NCBI GenBank assembly: GCA_964534175.1
Contig: CAZHNS010000015.1
Coordinates: 1-55,696, forward strand
Direction of reading: 5' to 3'
Origin: JAFGHJ01 sp964534175
GTDB taxonomy: Bacteria > Hydrothermota > UBA3072
DNA length: 55,696 nt
Position 1 is the stretch's first letter; every line of letters begins with the position of its first letter. Positions 16,514 through 25,551 of the stretch are shown piece by piece. The notes below the pieces were generated by a model. The model was not told the DNA's origin and searched no databases. It was given only the letters and a program-made list of their open reading frames with translations. A program made the position numbers and the translations under genes.

Positions 16514-19129
16514 TTGGAGCTTCCTAAGAAGTATGTTCCAGATTTAGTTGAAAAAAAATGGAGAAAGAAATGGGAGAAGAGTGAAGCTTTTATAGCTGAC
16601 AGTAACAGCGAAAAGCCGTTTTATATCATTTTGCTCCCTCCTCCTAACGTTACAGGAATTTTACATCTTGGACATGTACTTAACATGACGATACAAGATG
16701 TTTTTATACGTATTCATAAAATGCAGGGGTTCGAGGTTCTATGGCTTCCTGGAACCGACCATGCCGGTATAGCTACCCAAAATGTTGTGGAAAAAAAATT
16801 AGCTAAAGAAAAACTCACGAGGTTTGATCTGGGTAGGGAGAAATTTGTCCAGGAAGTCTGGAAATGGAAAGACGAATATCATAACAGGATTGTATCACAA
16901 ATGAAAACCCTGGGTCTCGGTTGTGATTGGAGCAGAGAAACATTTACTTTTGATGAAGGATTTTCCCGGGCTGTAGAAGAAGCTTTTGTAAGATTATACA
17001 AAAAAGGTTATATTTATAGAGATGAGTATATAGTAAATTATTGTCCTCGCTGTGAAACAGTTATTTCTAACGAGGAAGTTGAAAATAAAGATATCGAAGG
17101 GAAACTTTATTATATAGAATATCCAATAAAAAACGGCGGAAAAATGCAGGTTGCTACAACCCGTCCGGAAACCATGTTGGGTGATACTGCTGTTGCTGTT
17201 AATCCTGATGATGAAAGATATAAGGATTTTATTGGTAAGAAAGTAATCCTACCGTTAATGGATAGAGAAATTCCTGTAATTTCAGACACAAGGGTAGAAA
17301 AAGAATTTGGGACTGGAGCTGTTAAGATAACTCCTGCTCATGATCCGGATGATTTTGAAATAGGCAAAGAGCATAATCTTCCTTCTATTAATATTCTGGA
17401 CAAGAAAGGAAATATTAATGGTAATGGAGGTAAGTATGAAGGGTTGAATCGCTATGATGCACGTGATAATATTGTGGAAGATTTAAAAGAACAGGGGTTG
17501 TTGAAAAAAAGCGAAAAGTATTCGCATTCAGTTGGTCATTGTTCGCGGTGTGATACAATTCTCGAGCCGTATATCTCGAAACAATGGTTCGTAAGAATGG
17601 AAGAAATGGCACGTAAGGCGAAGAATGCTACAAAGAAAGGAAAAGTTAAATTTTATCTTCCCAGGTGGGAGAAAGTTTATAATCACTGGTTAGATAATAT
17701 TCGTCCCTGGGTTATTTCGAGACAATTATGGTGGGGACACAGAATACCCGTTTATTATTGTAAAGCTTGTGAAGAAGTTATGGTTAGTCGAGGAAAGCCT
17801 TCAGAATGCTCAAAATGTGGAAGTCAGGATATATATCAGGATGAAGATGTTCTTGATACGTGGTTTTCTTCGTGGTTATGGCCATTCGCTTCTTTTGGTT
17901 GGCCTGATAAAACAGACGAACTAGATGTTTTCTTCCCTTCCACAACCCTGGTAACTGGATGGGACATAATATTTTTATGGGTTGCCAGGATGGTTATGTC
18001 TTCGCTCGAGTTTATGGGAGAAGTTCCTTTTTCTAAGGTATATTTTACCGGAATGATTCGAGATTCCCGCCGTAGAGCTTTATCTAAATCTCTTGGTAAT
18101 TCTCCCGATCCGCTCAATTTAATTTCAAATTATGGTGCGGATGCGTTGCGTATAGGAATCTTGCGAATTACTCCCGAGGGTAAAGATGTGATATATAATG
18201 AAGATAGTATCGAACAAGGAAGGAATTTTCTAAATAAAATATGGAATGTGACGCGATTTTTGATGATGAATTGTAAAGATACTGATAAGGGAAGTATTGA
18301 AGGTATTCGCCTCACCAAAATGGATGAATGGATTATATCGAGGGTTATGGGTTTGGTAAAAAATATTGAGGAACAGATTGATTCTTTTAGAATAAGTGAA
18401 GCAAGTAGATCTCTTTCTTCGCATTTCTGGGACGAATTTTGTGATTGGTATCTGGAGATGATAAAGACCCGTATATACTCAGGAGACAAAAAGAAGAGAA
18501 GAAACGCTGTCTCGGTTGCCCTATGGGCTTTCGAACGATATCTAAAGCTTATGCATCCTTTTATTCCTCATATAACTGAAGAAATTTATGAGATGCTACC
18601 TTACACAACCGGTGCTATTATTAGCTCAAAATGGCCCTTTTATGATAAGCATTACAGGAATACAGAATTGGAAAAGGAAATGGAATTTTTGCATGATTTT
18701 GTTGCGAATGTACGGAATATAAGAGGAGAATTTAATCTGCCTCCTGATCTAAGCCTGAAAGTTATTGTGAGTTGTAGAAATAATATTCTGGATCTTATTC
18801 AGAGCCAGAAAGAATGGATATTCAGGCTTGCAGGAATAGGAGAGCTTAGAGAGGGGAAAAAGGTTTCAAATTCTGCCTTTTTCTATTTAAATGGCATGGA
18901 TGTATATGTTCCTCTTGAAGGAATAATCGATATTGATAAGGAAAAAAAGAGATTAAAAAAAGAAATTAATGAGCTTAAAGGGTTTATTGAAAGAACAAAT
19001 AAACAACTTTCCAGGAAAGATTTCTTGGATAAAGCTCCAGTGGAAATAGTAGAAAAGACAAAACAAAAAAAGGAAAGACTCAGTAATAAATACAATAAAT
19101 TAGTCGAGAATCTAAAGAGAATATCGTGA
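16514..19129 (+). CDS. valS: Valyl-tRNA synthetase
   Basis: 871 residues from TTG 16514. Class I synthetase motifs: PPPNVTGILHLGHVLN with HLGH at residues 51-54, and the KMSKS loop as ALSKSLGNS near residue 525. The editing (CP1) domain is residues about 190-340 (VATTRPETMLGDTAVAVNP, GTGAVKITPAHDPDD). The C-terminal coiled-coil arm that binds tRNA is at about 810-871. Two C-x2-C pairs near residues 177 and 417-437 (YCPRC, YYCKAC, CSKCG) suggest zinc knuckles. It charges tRNA-Val and edits Thr-tRNA-Val. It lies 2 bases after the cyclase-like gene. Confidence 0.96.
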   Translation: MELPKKYVPDLVEKKWRKKWEKSEAFIADSNSEKPFYIILLPPPNVTGILHLGHVLNMTIQDVFIRIHKMQGFEVLWLPGTDHAGIATQNVVEKKLAKEKLTRFDLGREKFVQEVWKWKDEYHNRIVSQMKTLGLGCDWSRETFTFDEGFSRAVEEAFVRLYKKGYIYRDEYIVNYCPRCETVISNEEVENKDIEGKLYYIEYPIKNGGKMQVATTRPETMLGDTAVAVNPDDERYKDFIGKKVILPLMDREIPVISDTRVEKEFGTGAVKITPAHDPDDFEIGKEHNLPSINILDKKGNINGNGGKYEGLNRYDARDNIVEDLKEQGLLKKSEKYSHSVGHCSRCDTILEPYISKQWFVRMEEMARKAKNATKKGKVKFYLPRWEKVYNHWLDNIRPWVISRQLWWGHRIPVYYCKACEEVMVSRGKPSECSKCGSQDIYQDEDVLDTWFSSWLWPFASFGWPDKTDELDVFFPSTTLVTGWDIIFLWVARMVMSSLEFMGEVPFSKVYFTGMIRDSRRRALSKSLGNSPDPLNLISNYGADALRIGILRITPEGKDVIYNEDSIEQGRNFLNKIWNVTRFLMMNCKDTDKGSIEGIRLTKMDEWIISRVMGLVKNIEEQIDSFRISEASRSLSSHFWDEFCDWYLEMIKTRIYSGDKKKRRNAVSVALWAFERYLKLMHPFIPHITEEIYEMLPYTTGAIISSKWPFYDKHYRNTELEKEMEFLHDFVANVRNIRGEFNLPPDLSLKVIVSCRNNILDLIQSQKEWIFRLAGIGELREGKKVSNSAFFYLNGMDVYVPLEGIIDIDKEKKRLKKEINELKGFIERTNKQLSRKDFLDKAPVEIVEKTKQKKERLSNKYNKLVENLKRIS

Positions 19130-19130
19130 T

Positions 19131-19175
19131 TCAGGTCTTAGTTCTTCGGTATTAGGTTTTAGTAAAAACAAAAAT
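19131..19175. repeat. Degenerate 7-bp tandem repeat (heptamer type, copy 1)
   Basis: About five tandem 7-base units close to TTAGGTC or TTCGGTN run from just after the valS stop into an A-rich stretch. The same arrangement, unit by unit, recurs at 53026-53062 in another gap. The rest of the 285-base gap (19176-19414) shows no further repeat; it must hold the promoter of the secreted protein downstream, but I could not fix one with confidence. Confidence 0.7.
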
Positions 19176-19414
19176 ATAACTTTGTACCTTTGTGGCATTT
19201 TTCGTTGATTGTAAGATATTGTTTCCCAATGAGAAAAGTTAGCTTTATGCAAAATAAATTGCATTTTGCGAGATATTTTAAGTGTTAATGCATTGTAAGT
19301 CAATTGTTTATGATATGGAATAAAAGTTGTAAGTATTATAAATAGTTCTTTGATAATTTGGCAGGTGGTTATAGGAATTATGTCTGAATTAATAATTTAT
19401 TAAGGGAGGTGAAA

Positions 19415-19972
19415 ATGCGAAAATTGAGTTTTCTAACTTTATTTTTCCCTGTGATTATCTTTGCTCAAGTCAGCGAAACAGGTCCCAGTCCTCAATCTGT
19501 GGATGCTACCTTGACTTTTATAATACCGGCCGTAGTTGGCATATCTGTGAGCAACGATGCCGTGTGGGATTTCGGCAACATAACGCTTAATCCAAGCAAT
19601 CCCATTTATCCTCCTGCTGCTTATCCGGAGCAATATTATCCGACATTTCCAGATGTAACTCCTTATCAACAGTTGGAATATATGGTATCCGGGTCCTCTG
19701 TTGGTAGTCCTGTTGATTGGGTTCTTACGGTTTCTGGAGATGCAGATCCGGGGAGTGGTATACTTCTTTCGGACATAGAATATAGCCCTGCCGGAATGGA
19801 TTCATGGGATAGTTTTAATACAGCGGCTGCACCTGATACTCTCGCGAGCGGAAGTGGTAATACTGGAGGATGGCAGTCCCTCGATCAAGATTATAGAGTG
19901 ACTTTAGACGACGACGAAGAACAGACTGCTGGTGTAAGCTGTGTCTTAACCTACACTATTCAGACTGATTAA
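19415..19972 (+). CDS. Secreted beta-rich protein, paralogue of the one at 53.2-53.8 kb
   Basis: 185 residues. ATG 19415 has GGAGG at 19405-19409 five bases upstream; GTG 19409 would overlap the Shine-Dalgarno. A signal peptide (MRKLSFLTLFFPVIIFAQ) with cleavage after IFA is clear. The mature part is poor in Lys, rich in Ser, Thr, Gly, Pro and aromatic residues, consistent with an all-beta secreted or surface subunit. Shared with the second copy: WDFGNI versus WDFNEI, a YPPAAYPE / FPPASFPE segment, CGILLTDI-like GILLSDIEY, SGSGN, LDQDYRV and a C-terminal TYTIQ strand. I do not recognise a named family. A fimbrial or surface-layer subunit is possible. A perfect hairpin terminator follows at 20004. 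Confidence 0.75.
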   Translation: MRKLSFLTLFFPVIIFAQVSETGPSPQSVDATLTFIIPAVVGISVSNDAVWDFGNITLNPSNPIYPPAAYPEQYYPTFPDVTPYQQLEYMVSGSSVGSPVDWVLTVSGDADPGSGILLSDIEYSPAGMDSWDSFNTAAAPDTLASGSGNTGGWQSLDQDYRVTLDDDEEQTAGVSCVLTYTIQTD

Positions 19973-20003
19973 CCGATAACCATTTTTAGCTAAATTGTCT
20001 GCT

Positions 20004-20045
20004 AATAAGTAAAAAGGGCGTTAAAAAACGCCCTTTTTACTTATT
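20004..20045. terminator. Bidirectional intrinsic terminator, 19-bp perfect stem
   Basis: Bases 20004-20022 are the exact reverse complement of 20027-20045, with an AAAA loop between. The stem has a GGGCG core flanked by A-runs on the left and T-runs on the right, so it reads as a rho-independent terminator on both strands. It separates the convergent genes ending at 19972 (+) and 20064 (-). Confidence 0.93.
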
Positions 20046-20063
20046 TGGTTTCTTCAGTATTTA

Positions 20064-20975
20064 TTACTTAACGCATATAGTTTTGACGGTCTCTATTTCT
20101 TCTCCGGCAGTAACGCTGGTTAAATAAACACCGGCAGGTAAGTCCGTCAGTGGAATATTATAGGCCCCGGCAGATTGAATGCCAATGGGTATTTCTTTTT
20201 GCTTTCGACCGGTTAGATCATATACTTGTACCATTACTAGAGTGGTAACATTGATATTATACTCTACGCAATTAATAGAAGATTTGGCAACGTTAAGTAC
20301 GCCCTCTTCTGTTATCTCGATTCCGGACTGTCCGGTTGTATCTACGTATTTCCCGGGTACTCTACCTTTTGAACTGATGGCGTCAATGTACAGTGTACAA
20401 GCTGGAGTTACTCCTCTTATAAGATCAATCTGGAAATCGCTTTGTACGAGCAGTACGTCGTCAGACAAATCGAGATCATCTGAAATCCCATCTTTTAATT
20501 CATTCCATCTTCCGAAACGCAAATGGCGGGGGTGATAAACTTTGTGATCATCATGAGCCCAATTCTGGTTTCTGACGAAGATAAAGATACTATCGATAGG
20601 ACAGGTCCAGGGAATATAAACGTAATAATAAATCGTATCCCTATGATCTAAACCAGTCAAAAAAGTTGAATCCAAGTATTCGGGGGGACCGCCTAAAGCA
20701 GCGTTCTTAGAAAGGAGAATCCAACTTGCCCCTGCATGAGTCATAGTTAGCCGGATCGCATGAGTACCATGGTACGATTTTTCATTCTCAACAATAGAAA
20801 AATCCGCCGGTAAACTGTTTCTATAGCCTGTAAAAAAAGGCTCCATACCTTCATAAGTTAAGGGAATAAAACTGTCAGGGTACTCATAGGGTTCGAAACT
20901 AAACGCATCTTTTGCAAATATATTTAGGGAAAATACTAAAGTAAGAATACATAACAATGCAATAAACTTTCTCAC
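20064..20975 (-). CDS. Secreted protein with C-terminal Por-type sorting domain
   Basis: 303 residues from GTG at 20973-20975, chosen because AAGGAGG sits 5 bases before it and the product then starts with a clean signal peptide (RKFIALLCILTLVFSLNIFA). The open frame extends 12 codons upstream without such support. The middle looks like a beta-sandwich, possibly carbohydrate-binding, around residues 30-220 (HLRFGRWNEL, CTLYIDAISSKG). The last 80 residues match the secretion tail family used by type IX secretion: VYDLTGRKQKE, then DLPAGVYLTSVTAG and the final KTICVK. The protein is probably exported and anchored or released at the surface. Substrate unknown. It has its own strong promoter at 21086-21114. 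Confidence 0.78.
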   Translation of the reverse strand: MRKFIALLCILTLVFSLNIFAKDAFSFEPYEYPDSFIPLTYEGMEPFFTGYRNSLPADFSIVENEKSYHGTHAIRLTMTHAGASWILLSKNAALGGPPEYLDSTFLTGLDHRDTIYYYVYIPWTCPIDSIFIFVRNQNWAHDDHKVYHPRHLRFGRWNELKDGISDDLDLSDDVLLVQSDFQIDLIRGVTPACTLYIDAISSKGRVPGKYVDTTGQSGIEITEEGVLNVAKSSINCVEYNINVTTLVMVQVYDLTGRKQKEIPIGIQSAGAYNIPLTDLPAGVYLTSVTAGEEIETVKTICVK

Positions 20976-21085
20976 ATTTACCTCCTTTTGTTTACTAAAA
21001 ATAGAACCCATCTCTCAATATCCCTAAGGTTTTTTCACTTGATTCTTCTTACATATAGGTTAAGTACTTTAAACATTTATTAAAT

Positions 21086-21114
21086 ATTATAGAAATACTT
21101 TGATGATTTGTCAA
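21086..21114 (-). promoter_or_regulatory. Sigma70-type promoter of the sorting-domain protein
   Basis: On the minus strand: TTGACA (21114-21109), 17-base spacer, TATAAT (21091-21086), both full consensus. Transcription would begin near 21079 and give a leader of about 100 bases before the GTG start at 20975. No repeat or riboswitch-like structure was recognised in that leader. Confidence 0.85.
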
Positions 21115-21189
21115 GAGTTAAATTGCAACTCGGTTATTCTCTTTTCCCTTACCCGTAAATCAGATAAAACCTTATTGAAGTGCTTAAAT

Positions 21190-22179
21190 TTACTTAACGA
21201 ATTGTTTTATTTCATTCCTGACTATTGCCGAAATATTATAATCTTTTTTCAGGGCACTTAAAACCAGTGGAAACTTTTCTTTTAGTATTAATATATTAAC
21301 CTGTGAATATTTTTTCCCTTTGATTATTGTAGGTTCATCGGCGCATAGTTTTTCCGAAATCAGGTATTTTCTGATGCGCTCGATATTGTTGTTGGTAACA
21401 TTGAATTTAACGTCAAAATAATTTCTTGCTATTACTGCACCGTACAATTGTTGAAATACATCTTCTGCTTTTTTCTTTTTCCATCCTTTGCACGTAGGGC
21501 CACCATAAAGTCCTGCGCTTGAATTTGTAATTTCCTCTATCTCTTTTAAACCATATTCTTTAAGCGTCTTTCCGCTTTGGGCATTGTCTACTATGATATC
21601 CGCTCCTTTTGCAATATATCCTTCTGTCACTCCATCCGAGTTTATAATCTGAACAGATTCATTTTCCCCTTCAATAAGCCCCCTGATTTGGACTACAGGA
21701 CTTTTTGTTCCATAATTCGAAATGTAAGCTTCATTTTTTACTATGTAATCTTTTGTGATATTAATGTACTCGGTAAAGCATAGTATTGGTTTTTTCCTTT
21801 TTTGATTAAAGAAATCTCCGAAAGATTCAAAAGAAAGATTGTTTGGAATAGCCGCAACTATTCTTGTTTTACCGTATTTCAAATCACCGATTTTGAAAAT
21901 GTAGTTACTGGAATTGGCTAAACTTTCTTCGGTTACCCAATCATCGCCAACAATTGCAATATCTAAAAAACCTTTATTCAATTCTACCGGGGCACTCTGA
22001 GGTCGAACAAGATAAACATCAATTTCCGGATCGTTCAATATTTTCAATTTTTTATCTGATTCATCTCCTGGCTCATATCCTCTTATTTCATAACCGGCAT
22101 CGATGAGTAATTGATGCGTGTTACCTCTATCTTTACTATTTAAGCTGCCCTTTGGAAGGCCTAATTTAATTGTCTTCAT
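21190..22179 (-). CDS. hisG: ATP phosphoribosyltransferase, long atypical form
   Basis: 329 residues; canonical long HisG is about 280-300. Start ATG 22179 has GGAGG seven bases upstream. It would catalyse the first step of histidine synthesis, joining ATP and PRPP. HisG features: KLGLPKGSL at the N-terminus, YLVRPQSAPVELNKGFLDIAIVGDDW at residues 56-81, and the PRPP-binding loop IIVDNAQSGKTLKEYGL at 195-211. The C-terminal 90 residues could be the regulatory domain. An extra segment around residues 120-180 is longer than usual. The gene stands alone; hisF is 2.4 kb away and no other his gene is nearby. Confidence 0.8.
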   Translation of the reverse strand: MKTIKLGLPKGSLNSKDRGNTHQLLIDAGYEIRGYEPGDESDKKLKILNDPEIDVYLVRPQSAPVELNKGFLDIAIVGDDWVTEESLANSSNYIFKIGDLKYGKTRIVAAIPNNLSFESFGDFFNQKRKKPILCFTEYINITKDYIVKNEAYISNYGTKSPVVQIRGLIEGENESVQIINSDGVTEGYIAKGADIIVDNAQSGKTLKEYGLKEIEEITNSSAGLYGGPTCKGWKKKKAEDVFQQLYGAVIARNYFDVKFNVTNNNIERIRKYLISEKLCADEPTIIKGKKYSQVNILILKEKFPLVLSALKKDYNISAIVRNEIKQFVK

Positions 22180-22199
22180 CGCATATCCTCCAAACCAAA

Positions 22200-22227
22200 A
22201 ATATAGTCGCCTTCATTCCTTTGTCAA
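22200..22227 (-). promoter_or_regulatory. Promoter of hisG
   Basis: Minus strand TTGACA (22227-22222), 16-base spacer, TATATT (22205-22200). Expected start near 22193, giving a very short leader that still holds the GGAGG for the ATG at 22179. No attenuator with His codons fits in this space. Confidence 0.82.
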
Positions 22228-22278
22228 GCTCCCATTGTTACCCAGCCCCTGCGTAAAAACCACCAAAATAGGAAATCA

Positions 22279-22353
22279 GGTAATTGGTTAATTAGTTAAT
22301 TAGTAAAAAACTAAAACTAATATACTAATTCACTGATACACTAATATACTAAA
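22279..22353. repeat. Octamer repeat with inverted arms (copy 1)
   Basis: Left arm: three 8-base units close to GTTAATTA. Then a short A-run. Right arm: five 8-base units close to CTAATANA, the complement of the left unit. The arms can pair as a long imperfect hairpin. It lies between the divergent hisG and MBL genes. Related elements with GTTGGTNN units are at 25472 and 33397, and a one-armed one at 29909. Confidence 0.75.
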
Positions 22354-22439
22354 TCTTGCCAAAAGCTACGTTTCTGCCCTTGAATTTTCTTTTAAATTAT
22401 ATATTCTCAATATAAAAAATAGAGTATTAGGAGGACGAA

Positions 22440-23804
22440 TTGAAAATTGAGTTTTACGGTGCCACAAAAGAAGTCACGGGAAGTAAATTTATACTAATCT
22501 CGAATGGTATAAAAATACTGGTTGAATGCGGTCTTTTCCAGGGGAGAAGAAAAGAAGCGGAAAAGAAAAACAGAGAATTTTTATTCGATCTTAAAGATAT
22601 TAATTATATGCTTCTTTCGCATGCGCATATAGACCATTCAGGAAATATACCAAATCTTGTTAAAAACGGATTTTCGCAGGACATTTATACAACTCCTGCA
22701 ACAATTGATCTTTTAAAATATCTTCTGCTTGATTCAGCATACATTCATGAAAGGGATGCGGAATATGTTAATAAGAAGATAATCAAAAGAGGGGATATTC
22801 CGATTGAACCATTGTACACCGTGGAAGATGCAGAAAATTCACTTAACCTTTTAAAGCCCAAAATTTACGAAAACAAACATCAGAGAGGTATTAATTTTGA
22901 GTTTTTGGATGCAGGTCATATACTCGGTTCATCTGAAATTTTAATGGAGTTGGAGGGGAAAAGGATTCTTTTTACTGGTGATCTCGGACGAAGTAATCTT
23001 CCTATAATAAAAGATCCAAAAATTCCAGGGAAGGTAGATATCCTTATTATGGAAAGCACCTACGGTAACCGGTTACATAGAGATATAGAAAATGCTAAAA
23101 ACGATCTTAAAGAAATTATAAATAGGGCCATAAACAGGAAAGGGAAAATTATAATTCCCTCCTTTGCATTAGAAAGAGCCCAGGAAGTAATATATGCAAT
23201 CAATTCACTGATTATAAACGGAAAAATACCCGGGATTCCCATTTATGTAGATTCACCTCTTACTGTTGAACTAACAGGTGTTTTTATGAAACACCCTGAA
23301 TATTTTGACAAAGAAGCATACATAATGCTTCAGGAAAATCATATTTTCAATTATGGGGAGATAAACTACATAAAAGATGTAGAAAAATCAAAAGAATTGA
23401 ATACTAAAGAAGGGCCAATAATTATAATTTCCGCTTCGGGAATGTGTGAGCATGGAAGAATACTGCATCATTTAAAAAATAACATTGAAGACGAGAGAAA
23501 TATAATTCTGATTGTCGGTTACCAGGCAAAGAACACTCTAGGCAGGAAACTTGTGGAAGAGCAGGAGACAGTAAATATCTTCGGTCAGCCCTATGAAAGA
23601 AAAGCCGAAGTTGTTGTTCTTAACGAGTTCAGCGCGCATGCCGATAGAAATGACCTTATCGCTTTTGCAGAAAAAGTGTCACCCGAGCGGATTTTCCTTG
23701 TTCACGGAGAAGAAAATCAGATGGAACCACTGGGGGAAAATTTAAGAGAGATGGGTTTTAGGGTTGATATGCCTGAAGTGCCCGGAACCAAGTATGAAAT
23801 ATGA
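22440..23804 (+). CDS. MBL-fold / beta-CASP RNA-processing-type hydrolase
   Basis: 454 residues from TTG 22440, with AGGAGG at 22429-22434 five bases upstream. Metallo-beta-lactamase motifs: HAHIDHSG at residues 61-68, DAGHILGS near 157, FTGDLGRS near 180. The beta-CASP part has MESTYGNRLH near 203, and the C-terminal RNA-specificity motif includes SASGMCEHGR and FSAHADRNDL, ending with FLVHGE. This is the architecture of the YsiA/CPSF73-like exonuclease family that acts on RNA, with two zinc ions. The physiological target cannot be told from sequence. It faces away from hisG and is convergent with the exonuclease III gene. Confidence 0.9.
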   Translation: MKIEFYGATKEVTGSKFILISNGIKILVECGLFQGRRKEAEKKNREFLFDLKDINYMLLSHAHIDHSGNIPNLVKNGFSQDIYTTPATIDLLKYLLLDSAYIHERDAEYVNKKIIKRGDIPIEPLYTVEDAENSLNLLKPKIYENKHQRGINFEFLDAGHILGSSEILMELEGKRILFTGDLGRSNLPIIKDPKIPGKVDILIMESTYGNRLHRDIENAKNDLKEIINRAINRKGKIIIPSFALERAQEVIYAINSLIINGKIPGIPIYVDSPLTVELTGVFMKHPEYFDKEAYIMLQENHIFNYGEINYIKDVEKSKELNTKEGPIIIISASGMCEHGRILHHLKNNIEDERNIILIVGYQAKNTLGRKLVEEQETVNIFGQPYERKAEVVVLNEFSAHADRNDLIAFAEKVSPERIFLVHGEENQMEPLGENLREMGFRVDMPEVPGTKYEI

Positions 23805-23813
23805 GAAATACTT

Positions 23814-23835
23814 ATAATGCAGAAAAAAGCATTAT
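23814..23835. terminator. Possible weak hairpin terminator between convergent genes
   Basis: ATAATGC at 23814-23820 pairs with GCATTAT at 23829-23835 around an A-rich 8-base loop, followed by TTTTATT on the plus strand. The stem has only two G-C pairs and overlaps the exonuclease III stop codon. It may end the plus-strand MBL transcript. Confidence 0.4.
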
Positions 23836-24599
23836 TTTATTCTAAGAAGAATTGGTGCGTGGTCAGAACCATGTACATCAGAAAGTATAATCGACTTTTC
23901 TACTTTATGAATTAAATCTTCTGTCACAAAAAAATAATCTATCCTCCATCCTATATTTTTCTTTCTGGCGTTGAATCTGTAAGTCCACCATGTGTACATT
24001 TCAGATTTCTTTGGTTGGAAATGCCTGAAGGTATCTATGTATCCTTTTTCCAATAGCTTATCAAGCCATTTTCTTTCGATTGGCAGAAACCCTGAGTATT
24101 TTTCGTTTTCCCTTGGGTTTGCCAGGTCTATATTTCTGTGAGCGGTATTGAAATCACCCGTGATTATAAGTTTTTCCCCTTGCTGTCTTAACCTCTCACA
24201 TAGTTCCAGGAAAGCATCGTAATAATCGAGTTTGAATTGAAGACGTTCTTCACTGCTTTTTCCGTTTGGAAAATAAACGTTAAGTAGAGTAAAATTTGGG
24301 TATTTTAACCTAATGAGTCTTCCTTCGTGATCGAATTTTTCCAACCCAATACCGTAGCCGATATCTTCCGGTTTTTCTTTTGATAGGATTAAAACTCCGC
24401 TGTATCCCTTTCGTTCTGCGGAGTTCCAATAAAAATTATACTCTTCAATATCATGAAATTCCCCGTGTTCTATCTGATTCTTGTCTACTTTTATTTCCTG
24501 CAGGCAAAGGACATCAGGTTTCTGGTTCTTAACCCATTCTATAAAACCTTTTTTTAATATCGCGCGAAGACCGTTTACGTTAAAAGAAACAATATCCAA
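23832..24599 (-). CDS. xth: Exodeoxyribonuclease III (AP endonuclease)
   Basis: 255 residues, typical for the ExoIII/ExoA family. MDIVSFNVNGLRA gives the N-terminal Asn; CLQEIK supplies the metal-binding Glu35; GDFNTAHRNIDLANP is at about residues 150-165; WRIDYFF and GSDHAPI near the C-terminus supply the catalytic Asp-His. It cleaves abasic sites in base-excision repair. It lies 11 bases downstream of hisF on the same strand, so the two are probably one transcript. A functional link is not evident. Confidence 0.95.
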   Translation of the reverse strand: MDIVSFNVNGLRAILKKGFIEWVKNQKPDVLCLQEIKVDKNQIEHGEFHDIEEYNFYWNSAERKGYSGVLILSKEKPEDIGYGIGLEKFDHEGRLIRLKYPNFTLLNVYFPNGKSSEERLQFKLDYYDAFLELCERLRQQGEKLIITGDFNTAHRNIDLANPRENEKYSGFLPIERKWLDKLLEKGYIDTFRHFQPKKSEMYTWWTYRFNARKKNIGWRIDYFFVTEDLIHKVEKSIILSDVHGSDHAPILLRIK

Positions 24600-24610
24600 T
24601 ATTTATATTC

Positions 24611-25375
24611 CTATAATTTTACTTTCAAGCCTTTTCCTTCCAAATACTCTTTAACTTCTCTAATGCTTAGAATACGGAAATGAAAAACCGAAGCAGCTAA
24701 AAGAATATTAGCTCCACCTTCGACTACACCCTGGTAAAAATGTTCAAGAGTTCCTGCTCCCCCTGAAGCGATTACCGGCAAGTTTACCGTATCGGAAATC
24801 GCCCTGGTGAATTCTATATCATAACCGGCTTTTGTTCCGTCTCCGTCCATACTTGTGGGTAGAATTACTCCTGCCCCCAGTTCTTCACAATGTTTTGCCC
24901 AACGTGCAGCATCTTTACCAACTGGTTTTGTGCCTCCTGAAACCACAACCTCGAAACCCGAAGGCATCTCGACGTTTCTTCTACCGTCTATTGCGACCGT
25001 TATTTTTTTCGAACTAAAAGTTTCCGCTGCTTCCTTAACCAAATCCGGATTTTTTACTGCTGCACTATTCATAGAAATCTTATCCGCGCCAGCGGAAAAA
25101 ACCAATTCTATATCCTCTAAAGTCGAGATTCCGCCCCCGACTGTTAGAGGAATATCTATAACAGAAGAGACATTTTTAACCCATTCCAGACGTGTTTTTC
25201 TGTTTTCCAGAGTTGCAGCAATATCCAGCATGGCAAGTTCGTCTGCGCCCTCTTTCTGATAAAAGGCTGCATTTTCAACCGGGTCACCAGCCTCTTTTAA
25301 GTCAACAAAATGAACACCTTTAACAACTCGACCATTTTTCATATCCAAACACGGCATAATTTTTATTTTATCCAT
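24611..25375 (-). CDS. hisF: Imidazole glycerol phosphate synthase cyclase subunit
   Basis: 254 residues, the full (beta/alpha)8 barrel. Catalytic Asp residues D11 (MPCLDMKNGRVVKG) and D130 (VAIDGRR) are both in their standard positions, and phosphate-binding loops VGGGIS, TSMDGDGTKAGYD and ASGGAG are intact. It closes the imidazole ring using ammonia from HisH. hisH is not in this window. ATG 25375 follows AAGGAG by 6 bases and the gene has its own promoter at 25426-25453. Confidence 0.96.
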   Translation of the reverse strand: MDKIKIMPCLDMKNGRVVKGVHFVDLKEAGDPVENAAFYQKEGADELAMLDIAATLENRKTRLEWVKNVSSVIDIPLTVGGGISTLEDIELVFSAGADKISMNSAAVKNPDLVKEAAETFSSKKITVAIDGRRNVEMPSGFEVVVSGGTKPVGKDAARWAKHCEELGAGVILPTSMDGDGTKAGYDIEFTRAISDTVNLPVIASGGAGTLEHFYQGVVEGGANILLAASVFHFRILSIREVKEYLEGKGLKVKL

Positions 25376-25425
25376 ACGTAGCTCCTTTCATGTTAAAAAT
25401 TTTTTTTATATACTTACCCAAGACA

Positions 25426-25453
25426 ATTTTATTGAACTATTATTATATGTCAA
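25426..25453 (-). promoter_or_regulatory. Promoter of hisF-xth
   Basis: Minus strand TTGACA (25453-25448), 16-base spacer, TAAAAT (25431-25426). Leader about 43 bases, including the AAGGAG ribosome-binding site. A second TTGACA lies a few bases upstream. Confidence 0.78.
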
Positions 25454-25471
25454 GCTTCGTGTCAAATTTTT

Positions 25472-25540
25472 GTTGGTGTGTTAGTACGTGGGTCTGTTAG
25501 TCTGTTTTTTAAAGTCCAACTCACCAACGGACCAACAATT
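25472..25540. repeat. Octamer repeat with inverted arms (copy 2)
   Basis: Left arm: four units of consensus GTTNGTNN at exact 8-base steps from 25472. A T-run and A-run form the centre. Right arm: three or more units of consensus CCAACNNA, the complement. It occupies the gap between the divergent promoters of hisF and the CHASE2 cyclase. The unit is nearly the same as in the element at 33397. Confidence 0.82.
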
Positions 25541-25551
25541 TAAATTTACCC

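Noticed and set aside
22279..22353. CRISPR-like array
   Set aside because: Units are only 8 bases with no spacers between them, and no cas genes are near. The same holds for the other repeat blocks.
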